DNA of 29,762 bases from Gracilaria caudata (Eukaryota > Rhodophyta > Florideophyceae > Gracilariales > Gracilariaceae): positions 1-29,762 of the forward strand of contig JASCIV010000236.1 in NCBI GenBank assembly GCA_030374735.1. Direction: 5' to 3'. The position numbers and the translations under genes were made by a program. The notes under the pieces are model-generated. The model saw nothing but the letters and a program-made list of their open reading frames with translations. It was not told the origin of the DNA and made no database searches. Shown here in pieces: positions 29,536 to 29,762 of the stretch. The number at the start of each line of letters is the position of its first letter. Within the stretch, counting starts at the first letter, position 1.

Positions 29536-29762
29536 TCACGCAAAACAGCTCTCGGGCGTGCGCGTGTGTGGCGCTGACAGCGCGCGCGTCGCCGGCACGG
29601 GCGTCAAAAACATTTGATCTAACAAACCGCTCGCGCTGGCCACGTCACAACGTACGCAACGCCTCGCCCATTAGCTGCGCGCCGCAGCCGAGCAGTTCCG
29701 CTCCGCGCTGCCGCGCCGCTGTGCGCGCTCTTGTTCCGCGAAGGTGCGCTCAACCCCAACCC

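Larger units (their letters stand above)
28980..29762. other. Very GC-rich 5' region of the transporter gene
   Basis: It probably holds the transporter's 5' UTR and promoter. Open frames on both strands exist only because stops are rare at this composition. Besides the two simple repeats listed, gcgcag units recur near 29437-29460. A second, divergent promoter to the right of the window is possible but not shown. Confidence 0.5.

Noticed and set aside
28980..29543. N-terminal extension of the transporter by 188 codons
   Set aside because: Low-complexity Arg/Ala/Pro text over simple repeats; the transporter fold starts a few residues after the ATG at 28979.

Overview
This window looks like nuclear DNA of an intron-poor eukaryote. 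The two intact genes are single uninterrupted reading frames. The rest carries eukaryotic DNA transposons (hAT, Tigger/pogo type, and a tyrosine recombinase of Crypton type). I see no bacterial operons, Shine-Dalgarno-led gene runs, tRNAs or rRNAs. A unicellular alga or similar protist would fit, but the sequence alone does not settle the lineage.

Layout. Positions 1 to about 24,000 are a transposon graveyard that alternates AT-rich blocks (decayed element genes) with GC-rich islands (about 1,010-1,900, 4,660-6,660, 8,580-9,000, 14,050-15,750) holding no readable gene. In the AT-rich blocks I find two unnamed protein families, each present twice. Family 1 is at 1-938 (copy A) and 7306-8573 (copy B), both minus strand. 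Family 2 is at 2424-3161 (copy C, minus) and 9698-10964 (copy D, plus), with a C-terminal segment resembling the GCR1_C DNA-binding domain. Copy D is split by a roughly 400-bp inverted-repeat element. A plus-strand gene at 11773-12977 encodes a divergent tyrosine recombinase with one frameshift. About 150 bases upstream of it lies a 42-bp tandem array built on the palindrome AATGAACGTTCATT. A convergent minus-strand gene of unknown function follows at 13173-13863.

From 16280 to 18789 lies a structurally complete hAT element: matching ends beginning CAGGGGTTGG, a perfect 8-bp target-site duplication (cttgtgtt), arrays of GCAATC/GATTGC palindromes inside both ends, and a transposase broken by frameshifts. 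A Tigger/pogo-type transposase remnant follows (19295-21067); one end is clear, several frameshifts are present, and the first catalytic Asp is changed to Asn. A likely small hAT-like element with a perfect 12-bp-arm hairpin lies at 22061-22625. Unidentified decayed coding sequence runs from about 22,720 to 23,870.

The last 5 kb holds the only intact host-like genes, arranged tail to tail: a FluG/NodGS-type amidohydrolase (24816-26234, plus) and a major facilitator transporter of the monocarboxylate/oxalate type (26940-28979, minus). The transporter's upstream region is extremely GC-rich, with a 9-bp minisatellite and a GC dinucleotide tract. Nothing shows that the two genes act together. The best candidate for something undescribed is the set of tyrosine recombinase, GCR1_C-like family 2 and family 1: they recur in this window and could be parts of one multi-gene Crypton-like element family, although that linkage is an inference.
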